DNA of 64,000 nucleotides from Telluribacter sp035998675 (GCF_035998675.1 NZ_DASYHI010000022.1:1-64000), one strand, 5' to 3'. Positions 9,088 to 17,083 are shown, counted from the stretch's first letter. The notes: generated from the letters alone by a model not told the origin. Numbers and translations: made by a program.

Positions 9088-9439
9088 CTTTTTCGCGGTA
9101 TAGAGATTCAAGAATAGAATTCATTATTGGAATAAAAATCCACTTTTTGCGATTGCTGAATAACACTCCACCCACTATGGCATAGATAATTGCTACAATG
9201 ACGAATCCGAGGGGCAGGCTATTGAGCAGGTCACCTAACCATACGGCCAGGGCAATGCTCACAAAAAGCAGGGATATTAAGCCAATCACAGCCAGGCTTA
9301 ATCCTGTAATAACAGCAGAAGCAGCATTGGCAGACTTTTCAGAGATCTGCAGCGCGATTACATTCCATCGAGCCTCTGCATATTCGATTAAATGTCCGAA
9401 GGTCTCTTCGGCTTTTGATTTGGCGTCTTGCAGTAGCAT
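9062..9439 (-). CDS. Phage_holin_3_6-like (DUF1469-type) membrane protein
   Basis: 125 residues. A charged amphipathic helix (KSKAEETFGHLIEYAEARWNVIALQISEK) precedes two long membrane segments (AVITGLSLAVIGLISLLFVSIALAVWLG and LGFVIVAIIYAIVGGVLF), followed by a charged tail (NSILESLYREKDD). This is the layout of the Phage_holin_3_6 family, usually chromosomal genes next to YtxH and stress proteins rather than true phage holins. No phage genes are nearby, so lysis is not inferred. Its 3' end overlaps the start of the next gene, indicating co-expression. Confidence 0.8.
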   Translation of the reverse strand: MLLQDAKSKAEETFGHLIEYAEARWNVIALQISEKSANAASAVITGLSLAVIGLISLLFVSIALAVWLGDLLNSLPLGFVIVAIIYAIVGGVLFSNRKKWIFIPIMNSILESLYREKDDNDKNSR

Positions 9440-9589
9440 AAAGTTTCTTGACTTAATGGTTGTTATTAATAGTGTGTATATAGGTGTGGATATACGTAGG
9501 AAATGGTAATTATAAGCTTAAATTTGAGGTAATGCTGTCCAGGTTGGTTGCACTACCCCGTTTACCTTCAGCTTTTGAAAGCTACCTGG

Positions 9590-9892
9590 TTACATATTTG
9601 AATTGGTTCTGCTTCTTTGAACTGATTCTTTCGCTGAATCAAGTGCATCTTCAGTCCTATCATAAGCTTTCTCTTTCATGTCATGACTCTCGTTGCTAAG
9701 TCGGGAAGTGGCATCGCGCACTTTGTTCTTGCTTTGCTCCAGAGTATCCAGCATGTCGGTTGCCCAGTCATTGGCCGATCTCTTGATTTTTTTGCGTGTT
9801 TGTGTACCTTCTTCAGGTGCAAAGAGCATTCCGATAACAGCTCCGGCCGCAGCGGCTGTTACAATTCCCCAAAATACTTTGCTGTTAGTCAT
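9590..9892 (-). CDS. YtxH domain-containing protein
   Basis: 100 residues. An N-terminal membrane segment (FWGIVTAAAAGAVIGMLFAP) ends in the APEEG motif with a following TRKKIKRS, characteristic of the YtxH/GvpP family. A long highly charged helix (DMLDTLEQSKNKVRDATS, SHDMKEKAYDRTEDALDSAKESV) resembling LEA-like amphipathic repeats makes up the rest. Relatives are general-stress proteins of unknown mechanism in Firmicutes and Bacteroidota. A gap of about 150 bases separates it from the holin-like gene downstream, so co-transcription is likely but not certain. The upstream region shared with the receiver gene at 10205 holds two short palindromes. Confidence 0.88.
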   Translation of the reverse strand: MTNSKVFWGIVTAAAAGAVIGMLFAPEEGTQTRKKIKRSANDWATDMLDTLEQSKNKVRDATSRLSNESHDMKEKAYDRTEDALDSAKESVQRSRTNSNM

Positions 9893-10025
9893 GATTTTTG
9901 TTTTTAAGTTTAGAGTGTTAGTTATAATAATGCTTCTGTACCTATGAAAAAGCTTGTTCCATAGAGGTATTCGCCCTTTTTGGTTACATATTCAGGTACA
10001 TCCGAGAATCCCTTTCTACATTATG

Positions 10026-10128
10026 TGGAATGATATTCCAATCAGCTCGTCCTTGCCGTTTCAATACATTTGACTAATCATGGCAAGATTATTTTAAAGG
10101 TTCATTAATACTCAATTAAAATTGAGTA
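10026..10128. promoter_or_regulatory. Two palindromes in a divergent promoter region
   Basis: The 312-base gap between the YtxH gene (minus) and the receiver gene (plus) contains TGGAAT-GAT-ATTCCA at 10026-10040 and TACTCAATT-AA-AATTGAGTA at 10109-10128. Both are short, perfect and not followed by T tracts, so they look like operator sites rather than terminators. A possible -7 element TAAGTTTA lies at 10134-10141, just downstream of the second palindrome. The regulator is unknown and the call rests on symmetry alone. Confidence 0.3.
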
Positions 10129-10204
10129 CCTTGTAAGTTTATATCAAAAAATGGCCACTATCACACAACCCACTAGATTGAACTTGCTTATTAATGTGCC
10201 AATT

Positions 10205-10579
10205 ATGAGAATAGTAATTATAGAAGACGAAGTAGATCTAGGCATATTGATTCAGAATTTTTTACTTCGGCAGGTAAAAATGAAATCTCCATCTACTACC
10301 ATAAAAGTCGCAACAACAATTGGCGAAGGATTGGCTATTGTGAATGAGCTTAAACCACAGTGGTTACTTCTGGACAATAACCTTCCGGATGGAAAGGGGA
10401 TAAATGAGATTGAGAACATCAAACAGAATTCGTTGGGAATACAGATTATTATGATGAGTGCCATGTCCAACCTTCGGGAAGAGGCATTGAAAAAAGGAGC
10501 CGACTACTTTCTTGATAAGCCTATCAGTTTTGGGGAAATCACAAGAATCATTAATAATCAGACACCGCTAAGTGACTAG
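10205..10579 (+). CDS. Single-domain response regulator
   Basis: 124 residues from ATG 10205 (MRIVIIEDEVDLG), the canonical start for a receiver. The frame continues 18 codons upstream to ATG 10151 with non-conserved sequence. Conserved features are the acidic pair in IIEDE, the phosphoacceptor Asp in WLLLDNNLPDGKG, the Ser in MMSAMS and the Lys in FLDKPISF. There is no output domain and no kinase beside it, so it is an orphan. It may take phosphate from one of the three kinases at 587-8188. A strong bidirectional terminator follows at 10618-10668. Confidence 0.88.
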   Translation: MRIVIIEDEVDLGILIQNFLLRQVKMKSPSTTIKVATTIGEGLAIVNELKPQWLLLDNNLPDGKGINEIENIKQNSLGIQIIMMSAMSNLREEALKKGADYFLDKPISFGEITRIINNQTPLSD

Positions 10580-10617
10580 AAGTACCTTTTGGCTGAAATG
10601 TAGGCGCAAGTAGGGAT

Positions 10618-10668
10618 AGAAATAATGCAAAAGGGAAGCTAAATTAGCTTCCCTTTTGCATTATTTCT
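10618..10668. terminator. Bidirectional hairpin terminator
   Basis: Two perfectly complementary 25-base arms (10618-10642 and 10644-10668) flank a single central base. The core AAGGGAAGC pairs with GCTTCCCTT and the outer parts are A-rich on one side and T-rich on the other, so it works in either direction. It separates the receiver gene (plus) from the permease gene (minus). Confidence 0.9.
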
Positions 10669-10693
10669 ATATTAGATTGCTGGCTTTTTAACC

Positions 10694-11839
10694 CTAAGCC
10701 ACTTCATCAATTACCTGCGTTGCAATTGGCCCCTGGATTCTTCTTTTAGGCCGGATCTCTGCGTCTTCTTCTCTTAACAAGCTTTCGTTATCGGATGGGG
10801 AGGGTTCTCCCAGGACAAAACCAAAGGGTTTGAGCCGTTCAGAATGATCGAACACTACTTTAATAATAGCAATCATTGGCAAGGCCAGTACCATCCCGGA
10901 TACCCCCCATATAATTCCACCCAGGACCAGCGCTATAATCGCCATTAAGGGATTAATACTAATTTTGGAGCCAACTATATAGGGCGTTATAAAGTTTCCT
11001 TCAATAAACTGTATGGCTACAAAGGCACCCGCTACCCCCACGGCATACATGGGAGAGTCCTTGGTTATGAGGGCCATGGCAATGGGCAGCAGTGAACCGA
11101 TTATTACCCCAATATAAGGTATAAGTAACAGCGCCGCCGCGAAGAAGCCAAAAAAGACGGCGTACTCAATGTTTAATACCAGTAAGCTGATGGTATTGAG
11201 GGAGCCTACTATTACCATTACTATGAACAAGCCGGCCAGGTAGTTATGTACCACATCATATATCCTGAACAAAATGCGATTGACCCGTAGCTTTTCTTCC
11301 CTACCTAATAACTTGTACAAAAAGCTACAGAAGAAGTTACGATAGTATAGCATAAAGAACATGTACAAAGGGACTAAAAGCGCATCGGCCAGGGTGGCAG
11401 TGATCCGGAAGAGAAAGGCTGACCCGCTATCACTAAGCATGGCCGCGGACATTTCCTGTAATTTGTTCATTTGACTGTTGGGCTGAAATCCAAAAGTCCG
11501 GTACCCCATTAGCTGAAGCTCCCAAAGCCATTCCCTCCCCTTACGGAGTAGCTCCGGCCAAATCGCGATCATCTCGGCGATCTGCATGGTTACATAATAC
11601 ATGATGCCGGCGATCAATCCTAAGAATAATACTATTGTTGCCACTATTGCAGGAATACGGGGTACTCCTTTTTCTTCCAGTTGCAAGGTTATAGGTGATA
11701 CCAGAATGGAAAGCAGAATAGAAACCAGGATTGGTACCAGGAAGCCCCGGAGATAAATCATCCAGTAAACACCCAGCGTCACCACCACCATAATGGCTGC
11801 TATGCGAAGAACATTGGGATATGGTTTGGTAACATTCAT
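10694..11839 (-). CDS. AI-2E family transporter (membrane permease)
   Basis: About 381 residues from ATG 11839; a GTG start 17 codons further upstream is possible but adds poorly conserved sequence. There are about eight membrane segments in the family's pattern: two pairs at the N-terminus (VLRIAAIMVVVTLGVYWMIYL, VLIVS-type segment, AIVATIVLFLGLIAGIMYYV), a long amphipathic region, and the conserved C-terminal block with PYIGVIIGSLLP, FIEGNFITPYIVG and LVLGGIIWGVSGMVLALPM. The family (PF01594) contains TqsA and also sodium/proton antiporters, so the substrate cannot be inferred from sequence. The C-terminal tail is acidic then basic. It stands alone between terminators, among stress-type genes. 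Confidence 0.93.
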   Translation of the reverse strand: MNVTKPYPNVLRIAAIMVVVTLGVYWMIYLRGFLVPILVSILLSILVSPITLQLEEKGVPRIPAIVATIVLFLGLIAGIMYYVTMQIAEMIAIWPELLRKGREWLWELQLMGYRTFGFQPNSQMNKLQEMSAAMLSDSGSAFLFRITATLADALLVPLYMFFMLYYRNFFCSFLYKLLGREEKLRVNRILFRIYDVVHNYLAGLFIVMVIVGSLNTISLLVLNIEYAVFFGFFAAALLLIPYIGVIIGSLLPIAMALITKDSPMYAVGVAGAFVAIQFIEGNFITPYIVGSKISINPLMAIIALVLGGIIWGVSGMVLALPMIAIIKVVFDHSERLKPFGFVLGEPSPSDNESLLREEDAEIRPKRRIQGPIATQVIDEVA

Positions 11840-12021
11840 TGAAAACGCGGGTATGCAGAGTTGAATAATGATTAATGGATTACCAATCACCCTACAATTC
11901 GCAAGCCAGGTTTTTAATTCTTTGTTTTATGGACCAGGAAGCACAAAAGGTAACTTAGTTGAGTACAATTTTCCTCACCTTGAAACCCCCACACCACAGA
12001 TCTACAGTAATCCGGACATAA

Positions 12022-12053
12022 AAAATAGTCAGGTTAGACAACCCGACTATTTT
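12022..12053. repeat. Hairpin in a 520-base gap with no gene
   Basis: 11840-12361 shows no convincing coding frame. It holds an inverted repeat with arms AAAATAGTC...GACTATTTT plus inner GGTT/AACC, one mismatch and a four-base loop. On the minus strand the hairpin is followed by a T tract (TTTTTT), as in an intrinsic terminator, yet no minus-strand gene lies upstream of it. It could end a small RNA transcribed from about 12060-12360, or be a remnant. The rest of the gap is AT-rich and featureless. Confidence 0.5.
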
Positions 12054-12361
12054 GCTTCCTTAACCATAAACCACCACATCGTATCATGAGTAAATACTTA
12101 CGCTTCTCCAATGTGTTGCTTGCGTTTTTCACTAAAAAAGTTGTGCCAACGATTTAAAATAGATTTTAGCGTATATACCTACCAGAAATATATTTCTGAG
12201 TACATCCTTTCACCATTTTACTCTTTTTCGGGAAGTAATTTCTACATCTATTCTCCCCTAGGGCCCTTTTACGGCGTTGGTATTCATTTTTCGTATACTA
12301 GTAATGCATTTTCCTTCTTTTGTGGAAGGTACATTTAATCACAACCTAACATCATACAAAA

Positions 12362-12796
12362 ATGAAAAAGACATCATATCTGTTGGCTGCCATGCTAACA
12401 CTAGGTACCCTATCATTCACCAGCTGCTCTGAAAAAACCCAGCAGGAAGCCAACGATACCGCTGAATCTGCTGGTAATGATATAGAGCGGAACGCCGAAA
12501 ACACCGAGGCCGTATGGGAAGAAGAAAGAAATGAAACCCGGGCTGAAATAAACCGTACTGTTACTGATATTGACAGAGAAATTGATGAAACAGATCGGGA
12601 GATGGAGCGGGCTACTGCCAGCGAGAAAAGGGAGTGGAACGAGCGTAAAGGACGCCTCCAGAATAAGCGTAGCGACCTGAACCGTTCACTTGAGCGCCTG
12701 GGAAATGAAACCGAGGAAACCTGGCAGGATTTCAAAAAGGGCGTAAATAACGCCATCACTGAAATCCGTACCGAACTTGATGGAGACAACGATTAA
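12362..12796 (+). CDS. Coiled-coil lipoprotein, Sll1863-like stress family
   Basis: 144 residues. A lipoprotein signal peptide with lipobox LSFTSC places the mature protein on a membrane from Cys22. The rest is almost entirely charged helix (ETRAEINRTVTDIDREIDE, RATASEKREWNERKGRLQNK, RSDLNRSLERLGNETEETW), with heptad character and very few aromatics. The pattern resembles the Sll1863-family stress response proteins common in Bacteroidota, but the match is by general character only. A possible -7 element TACATTTA lies at 12330-12337, giving a short leader. The gene is monocistronic, ending at a strong terminator shared with the convergent four-helix protein gene. Confidence 0.85.
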   Translation: MKKTSYLLAAMLTLGTLSFTSCSEKTQQEANDTAESAGNDIERNAENTEAVWEEERNETRAEINRTVTDIDREIDETDREMERATASEKREWNERKGRLQNKRSDLNRSLERLGNETEETWQDFKKGVNNAITEIRTELDGDND

Positions 12797-12840
12797 TAAC
12801 AATAATAGAAGATAATGGCTCATCTGGTTGACTAAATTCA

Positions 12841-12871
12841 AAAACGCCGCTTTCCATGAGAGCGGCGTTTT
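12841..12871. terminator. Bidirectional hairpin terminator
   Basis: Arms AAAACGCCGCT (12841-12851) and AGCGGCGTTTT (12861-12871) pair perfectly around a nine-base loop and are followed by further T residues on the plus strand. The A tract serves the minus strand. It separates the lipoprotein gene from the convergent PA2169-type gene. Confidence 0.93.
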
Positions 12872-12893
12872 TTTGTACCTTCTCCTCTAAAAT

Positions 12894-13355
12894 TTAGTGC
12901 GATGCCGCCTTCCGAAGTACCCTGATACGATCATAAGCCGTCAGAATTTCAGCGTACTGCTCTTGAATTACGTTTCGTAACTCCATGGGTAAGATAAGAT
13001 TTTCATTATTGAGTACTTCCTCATATCCTTCTTTCAGGGCGTTGTCTCCGCTTTCACATTCATTCAGAACGGCCTCCCGATCCTTATTGGTCAAAGCTGA
13101 CTTTAAATCCATCCAGGTTTTGTGTAGTTTTCCAGTGAAGGTAGAGTCATCAGGTACTTCGCCTTTGTAGTTAATAAGCTGGCTATTCAATTCAGATTTA
13201 AACTTAGAACTTTGTGATACATAATGATCAAAAAGTACAATCAGGTCTTGATCGTCCGTATCATCCTTCGCGTGTTCATAGCCGTTGATTCTATCAATAT
13301 GCAGTTTTACCAGCGATTGTAATGAATTATGAATTTTCTCATCGTAGTTTGCCAT
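12894..13355 (-). CDS. PA2169-type four-helix-bundle protein (DUF2383-like), copy 1
   Basis: 153 residues, soluble and helical, with no signal peptide. Landmarks are LVKLHIDRINGYEHAKDD in helix 1, LFDHYVSQSSKFKSEL in helix 2, KLHKTWMDLKSAL in helix 3 and a final helix with IQEQYAEILTAYDRIRVL. The repeated His, Glu and Tyr positions recall ferritin-like bundles, but the full set of metal ligands was not verified. Relatives are stress-induced proteins of unknown function. A paralogue lies 140 bases upstream on the same strand; the two share IxLHxDRxxGYEHA and HKxWMDLKxA. Confidence 0.9.
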   Translation of the reverse strand: MANYDEKIHNSLQSLVKLHIDRINGYEHAKDDTDDQDLIVLFDHYVSQSSKFKSELNSQLINYKGEVPDDSTFTGKLHKTWMDLKSALTNKDREAVLNECESGDNALKEGYEEVLNNENLILPMELRNVIQEQYAEILTAYDRIRVLRKAASH

Positions 13356-13446
13356 GGTGTGCTTATTAAGATTTAATATTGGGTTAAATGATTAGAATTG
13401 GTTTTCAATTCTTAAATATTTTCAGAACCTAAGTAGCAAATAAAGA

Positions 13447-13469
13447 GGGACAGCCCGAAAAACTGTCCC
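13447..13469 (-). terminator. Hairpin terminator between the two paralogues
   Basis: GGGACAG (13447-13453) pairs with CTGTCCC (13463-13469). On the minus strand the hairpin is followed by TTTATTT. It lies just after the stop of the gene at 13496-13960 and before its paralogue, so the two copies are probably transcribed separately or the second by read-through. Confidence 0.7.
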
Positions 13470-13495
13470 CCGATTTAGACCATTACTGCCTTAAA

Positions 13496-13960
13496 TTAGT
13501 CAGTAACGGAGTGCAACTGCCGAATACGGTTGTAGGCACTCTTAATTGTTTCATACTGCTTTTGTAAAACCGTACGCAATGCCATGGGAATCCGGGTGTC
13601 ATCCTCATCGTATTTCAGGACATCCTCGTAGGCTCCCAGGATGGTCTGTTCCCCAAACTCGCACGAACTTAGTACCGACTCGCGGCTATTGCTGGTAACC
13701 GCTGCTTTCAAATCCATCCAGGCCTTGTGGATATCGCCCAGGAACTTATTGTCAGAGGGTATTTCGCCCCCGTACTTCTTCATCTCGCTGCTAAGTTCAG
13801 CTTTAAATTCCCGGCTCTGGTTAGCATAAGTATCAAACAACGATTTCAGATCCGCATCTTTGGTGTCGCCTATTGCGTGCTCATACCCTTCAGTGCGGTC
13901 ATAATGGAGCTTAATAAGATTATTGAGCTCTTTTTGGGCTTTTTCAATGCTATGGTCCAT
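13496..13960 (-). CDS. PA2169-type four-helix-bundle protein (DUF2383-like), copy 2
   Basis: 154 residues with the same four-helix design as the gene at 12894-13355. Shared landmarks are LIKLHYDRTEGYEHAIGD, LFDTYANQSREFKAELSS, DIHKAWMDLKAAV and a last helix LQKQYETIKSAYNRIRQL. The pair looks like an old tandem duplication: the conserved motifs agree, but about half the residues differ. The protein is soluble with no signal peptide. Function is unknown; members of this family respond to stress or stationary phase in other bacteria. Confidence 0.9.
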   Translation of the reverse strand: MDHSIEKAQKELNNLIKLHYDRTEGYEHAIGDTKDADLKSLFDTYANQSREFKAELSSEMKKYGGEIPSDNKFLGDIHKAWMDLKAAVTSNSRESVLSSCEFGEQTILGAYEDVLKYDEDDTRIPMALRTVLQKQYETIKSAYNRIRQLHSVTD

Positions 13961-14101
13961 GAGTGTTTCTTTTTAAATGAAATTAATTATCCAGAAACTC
14001 AAAAAACTTTGCCAGCAGCTCTGTTTTCAAATCGTGGGGCAAGGGGTTTAACTGCTGTTTCACAAATTGAGCGTCTGAAGAGCCGTATTGTCTATCAAAA
14101 T

Positions 14102-14138
14102 AAAAGGTGCCCGTACGAAACATGTACAGGCACCTTTT
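14102..14138 (-). terminator. Hairpin terminator after the citrulline hydrolase gene
   Basis: AAAAGGTGCC (14102-14111) pairs with GGCACCTTTT (14129-14138). GTAC occurs on both sides of the loop, extending the stem. On the minus strand the T tract TTTTATTTT follows, placing it as the terminator of the gene ending at 14162. Confidence 0.85.
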
Positions 14139-14161
14139 TTACTAATTACTATTAGATACGG

Positions 14162-15163
14162 CTACTTTAACGGTAAATGTACCTCCGCCATCATACAACG
14201 GGCCGAACCTCCTCCGTTTCCTTCTATCATGGAAAGGTCCGCGTGGAAAAGCACAGCATAATCATCCAAAGCATCTATTTGCTGGGACGTTAAAGATTCG
14301 TATGCGCTGGTTGACATAACCAGCATCTTTTCATCTTTCTTATTACGTACCAGCAGCATATTACCGGCAAAACCCCTTACCTGATCCAGGGTTATTTCAA
14401 CAATGTACTTCTCGGTTTCTTCCAGAATGGAACGAACGGCGTGCCGCTCGTCCGGATTCTTTATGGCATCCAGGCAAATTATGGCAAATGTGTCCCCCAC
14501 GCACATAAGTACATTGGTGTGGTAAATAGGTACATCATTTTCATCAGAAGCCTCAAATTTCACTACCTCGTAACCGGTAGCCTCAGTAAAAGCGTCCAGA
14601 ACATCCGGGTGGGTACGCGGTGACAGGCAGGCATAAGCTATTTTGTAGCGACGGTCCAGTACCATACTTCCGGTACCTTCCAGGTACTTACCTTCGTTCT
14701 CAAAATGGGTAAGATCAATGATTTCCTCTACGTGAAAAGATTTTCTGAGGTTTTCAATAATATCTGTGCGGCGCTCGGCCCGGCGGTTGGGAGCCATCAT
14801 AGGGTATAGTACCACCTTCCCACTCTGGTGGAAAGACACCCAGTTATTGGGGAAAATAGAATCGGGCGTATAAGTACTGGCCGTGTCATCAATAATTACC
14901 AATTCCACACCCATTGATTGCAGTTGGGCTGTCATGTTCTCAAATTCCTCGAGGGCCTTCTTTTGCGCTACGTCCCGGTTATCGTCGGCAAATTCCCGAT
15001 CCTGAAATTCATTGCTCCCGGCAGTTTGATCATTAAACCCAAACTGCACCGGCCTGACCATCAGAATACGGGAAGTAGACTGTGGCTGTACCTGTGAGGA
15101 AGTACGAATACTGCGCATAAGCTGGGATGGGTTCATTGATTCACTAGTTGCTAATTTACTCAT
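14162..15163 (-). CDS. ctlX: Citrulline utilization hydrolase, CtlX type
   Basis: 333 residues from ATG 15163; the frame runs on to a TTG at 15181. The guanidine-modifying (pentein) fold is shown by MVRPVQFGFNDQT at the N-terminus, PDSIFPNNWVSFH, EGTGSMVLDRR with the catalytic Glu region, a conserved YHTNVLMCVGD His, and the nucleophile Cys in GGGSARCMMAEV at the C-terminus. The PNNWVSFH and GGGSARCM forms are those of the CtlX subfamily, described as hydrolysing citrulline to ornithine, rather than of classical arginine deiminase. It follows a deiminase homologue by 55 bases on the same strand, so the pair could turn arginine into citrulline and then ornithine, releasing ammonia. Confidence 0.88.
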   Translation of the reverse strand: MSKLATSESMNPSQLMRSIRTSSQVQPQSTSRILMVRPVQFGFNDQTAGSNEFQDREFADDNRDVAQKKALEEFENMTAQLQSMGVELVIIDDTASTYTPDSIFPNNWVSFHQSGKVVLYPMMAPNRRAERRTDIIENLRKSFHVEEIIDLTHFENEGKYLEGTGSMVLDRRYKIAYACLSPRTHPDVLDAFTEATGYEVVKFEASDENDVPIYHTNVLMCVGDTFAIICLDAIKNPDERHAVRSILEETEKYIVEITLDQVRGFAGNMLLVRNKKDEKMLVMSTSAYESLTSQQIDALDDYAVLFHADLSMIEGNGGGSARCMMAEVHLPLK

Positions 15164-15218
15164 GAAATTGTCTGATAGCAAGAAAAATATACTTCTAACC
15201 GTCCGGTTGGGGAATTCT

Positions 15219-16676
15219 TTAAAGTTCGTCTCTGAGCAAAGGCATACTCATACAATGTGAACCCCCGCGGGCGCGCGAAAGTTCGGACGAGGGAAGCATG
15301 ATATACGTATCCGAAATTGTATCGGGAGAAAGCTCACCCTGCTCAAACTTTTCCAGTAAATCGGCCGCCTTTATTACCCGAAATCCGGCCTCCCGGAAAG
15401 CCTCCAGGGTTTTATCGTTCCGGTCGTAGCCAATCACTACGCCATCTTTCAGGGCCAGCAGGTTGCAGGAGTCGGTCCACTGCTCCCGTTCGCCAAAGGG
15501 GAATTCATTATTGCCGGAATATATAAACTTTACCTGTTCCTTGGCCCCCAGGTCATTCTGACTTATATCCGTCAGCAGGTCTTCGAGGTTCTCAATTTCA
15601 ATGGGCTTGTGCTCAAGTCCTTTAAAGAACTGCATAATCTTCATGTCCTCGGTCATGGCTTTGGGCGCAAAGAAATGCAGCACATCTTTTTTCTTCGACT
15701 CGTCGCCCTGCCGCGCCAGGGAGCTCAGGAGTACCCACATATTCTTTTTTACCTGCGTAAAAACGGTATCTATGTGCATGTAGTCCCGTTTCTTGGGAAT
15801 CTGGATAATCGTAATCGTATCCACGACATTTCGCTCAAAAAGCAACTTCATAACCTGCTGCGCGGCATAAAGGGTAGTTCGCTCACTACAGCCAATCAGC
15901 AGGTGACGGGGTGCCACCATCATAACATCGCCTCCTTCCAGTGTCGTACGATTATAATCGCTTATTTTTTCGTCGTTGGGCAGCAAAAAGTGGTTTTCGT
16001 TGTTAGGTATCTCTATTATCTTGTCGCGGTACCCGGCAAACAGCGGATGGTGGAAAAATATATACTGCGCCAGTAATGACTCCCGGGTCCGGGCCGACTT
16101 GGCGGGTTTATTAAGCAGGATATGATCATTAATAATAATACCTATATCCCGCGTAAATATCAGGTTAGGCAGGGGAGCAAATAGCATTCGTTTATCCGGC
16201 AGCGAGCCCGAAATAAAAATCTTAGCCAGTTCGTCCGAATCGTAGGTACCTAACTCCTGCTGCGTTTGGAAGGAACATCGCTCAATCCCACAAATGGAAG
16301 CAATGAGTGTAGTACGTACTACTTCCTCTTCAAGTACCTCGCACAGCAGTCGCTGTAGATCAATAACCCGGTCCGAATTGAAGTACCCCTCAACTCCCGG
16401 TTTGTAAAAGCTCCGGTTATTATCGTTATCAATGGCGCTTAGTTTTCCTTTTATTTTGTCGGGGTCAAGAAAATAGAGCAGCAGCTTTACGTAGTAATCA
16501 TATTCATTGCGGCGCATGGTGTCGAGGTGGACAATATCCTCAAAAAGCCAGTCCTGTGCTTTGGAAGGTACTACTTTGCCCAGACCCCGATCCGGACTAT
16601 GAATGAGCAGGCGCCGCAGGCGCCCTACCTCAGATGTTACTTTTATTCGGTTAGAAAGAGGTTTACTGTTTTTCAT
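15219..16676 (-). CDS. Arginine deiminase family protein
   Basis: 485 residues from ATG 16676. The frame continues 49 codons to a TTG at 16823, but a -7-like TACTTTG lies inside that stretch at 16701-16707 (minus strand), which favours the shorter form. Pentein-fold motifs are SEVGRLRRLLIHSPDRGL, FTRDIGIIINDHILL, LEGGDVMMVAPRHLLIGCSERT (catalytic Glu/Asp region), MHIDTVFTQV (catalytic His) and RGGSHCMSMPLLRD (nucleophile Cys). It is longer than classical ArcA (about 410 residues), with an extra region around 100-170 and at 370-400, a form seen in Bacteroidota and some other phyla. The product should be citrulline plus ammonia. CtlX is encoded directly downstream. Confidence 0.88.
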   Translation of the reverse strand: MKNSKPLSNRIKVTSEVGRLRRLLIHSPDRGLGKVVPSKAQDWLFEDIVHLDTMRRNEYDYYVKLLLYFLDPDKIKGKLSAIDNDNNRSFYKPGVEGYFNSDRVIDLQRLLCEVLEEEVVRTTLIASICGIERCSFQTQQELGTYDSDELAKIFISGSLPDKRMLFAPLPNLIFTRDIGIIINDHILLNKPAKSARTRESLLAQYIFFHHPLFAGYRDKIIEIPNNENHFLLPNDEKISDYNRTTLEGGDVMMVAPRHLLIGCSERTTLYAAQQVMKLLFERNVVDTITIIQIPKKRDYMHIDTVFTQVKKNMWVLLSSLARQGDESKKKDVLHFFAPKAMTEDMKIMQFFKGLEHKPIEIENLEDLLTDISQNDLGAKEQVKFIYSGNNEFPFGEREQWTDSCNLLALKDGVVIGYDRNDKTLEAFREAGFRVIKAADLLEKFEQGELSPDTISDTYIMLPSSELSRARGGSHCMSMPLLRDEL

Positions 16677-16833
16677 AAGTTGATGAAATGCTTCTGAACG
16701 CAAAGTAAGTTGTTTATTTCTGAATAAAAAGCGGCAGGAAACGGCCTGCGCCACGGTCGGACGACTACCCTGTTTCCCCCCTTTCCGAAGAATTCCAAAG
16801 CTTTTTCTTTCAATTAACACCAAAATAAGCCCT

Positions 16834-16892
16834 GCCCGTTCCTGAACCCGGGTACCCGTACGGAATCTTTCCGGCCGGGTTCAGGAACGGGC
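16834..16892. repeat. Long GC-rich hairpin between divergent operons
   Basis: Two perfect 18-base arms, GCCCGTTCCTGAACCCGG (16834-16851) and its complement (16875-16892), enclose a 23-base loop that contains GTAC twice and a second short CCGG pair. No T tract follows on either strand, so it is not a standard terminator. It lies in the gap between the deiminase (minus) and sufC (plus) promoters. It may be a mobile-type palindromic element, a transcription barrier or a structured RNA. Confidence 0.7.
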
Positions 16893-17038
16893 TGACAAGT
16901 ACCTAACTAACAGATTTTCAAGGTGCATTAAAAAACTCCCCCCTAAGGAACAAGCACGCTGCATTAGGGGTTATTAAGAGTGGAAACAGGGTGTTTTGAA
17001 ACATTCTGCTCCGATTTTCTTTAACCGCCAAAGCTTAG

Positions 17039-17046
17039 TACTTTTG
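17039..17046 (+). promoter_or_regulatory. Bacteroidota -7 promoter element of the suf operon
   Basis: TACTTTTG matches the Bacteroidota -7 consensus TAnnTTTG. It lies 37 bases before the sufC ATG, giving a short leader. The expected -33 TTTG is only weakly represented by a T-rich stretch around 17015-17020. Iron or redox control cannot be judged; no clear repressor site was seen. Confidence 0.55.
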
Positions 17047-17083
17047 CGTACTTTTTATAATTTATTAACTGCGTAGAAATTTT

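Noticed and set aside
9062..9439. Phage holin as evidence of a prophage
   Set aside because: The domain occurs in many chromosomal stress clusters, and no lysin, capsid, integrase or tail genes are near.
15609..16076. 155-codon plus-strand open frame
   Set aside because: Antisense to the arginine deiminase gene, whose catalytic motifs cover the same interval.
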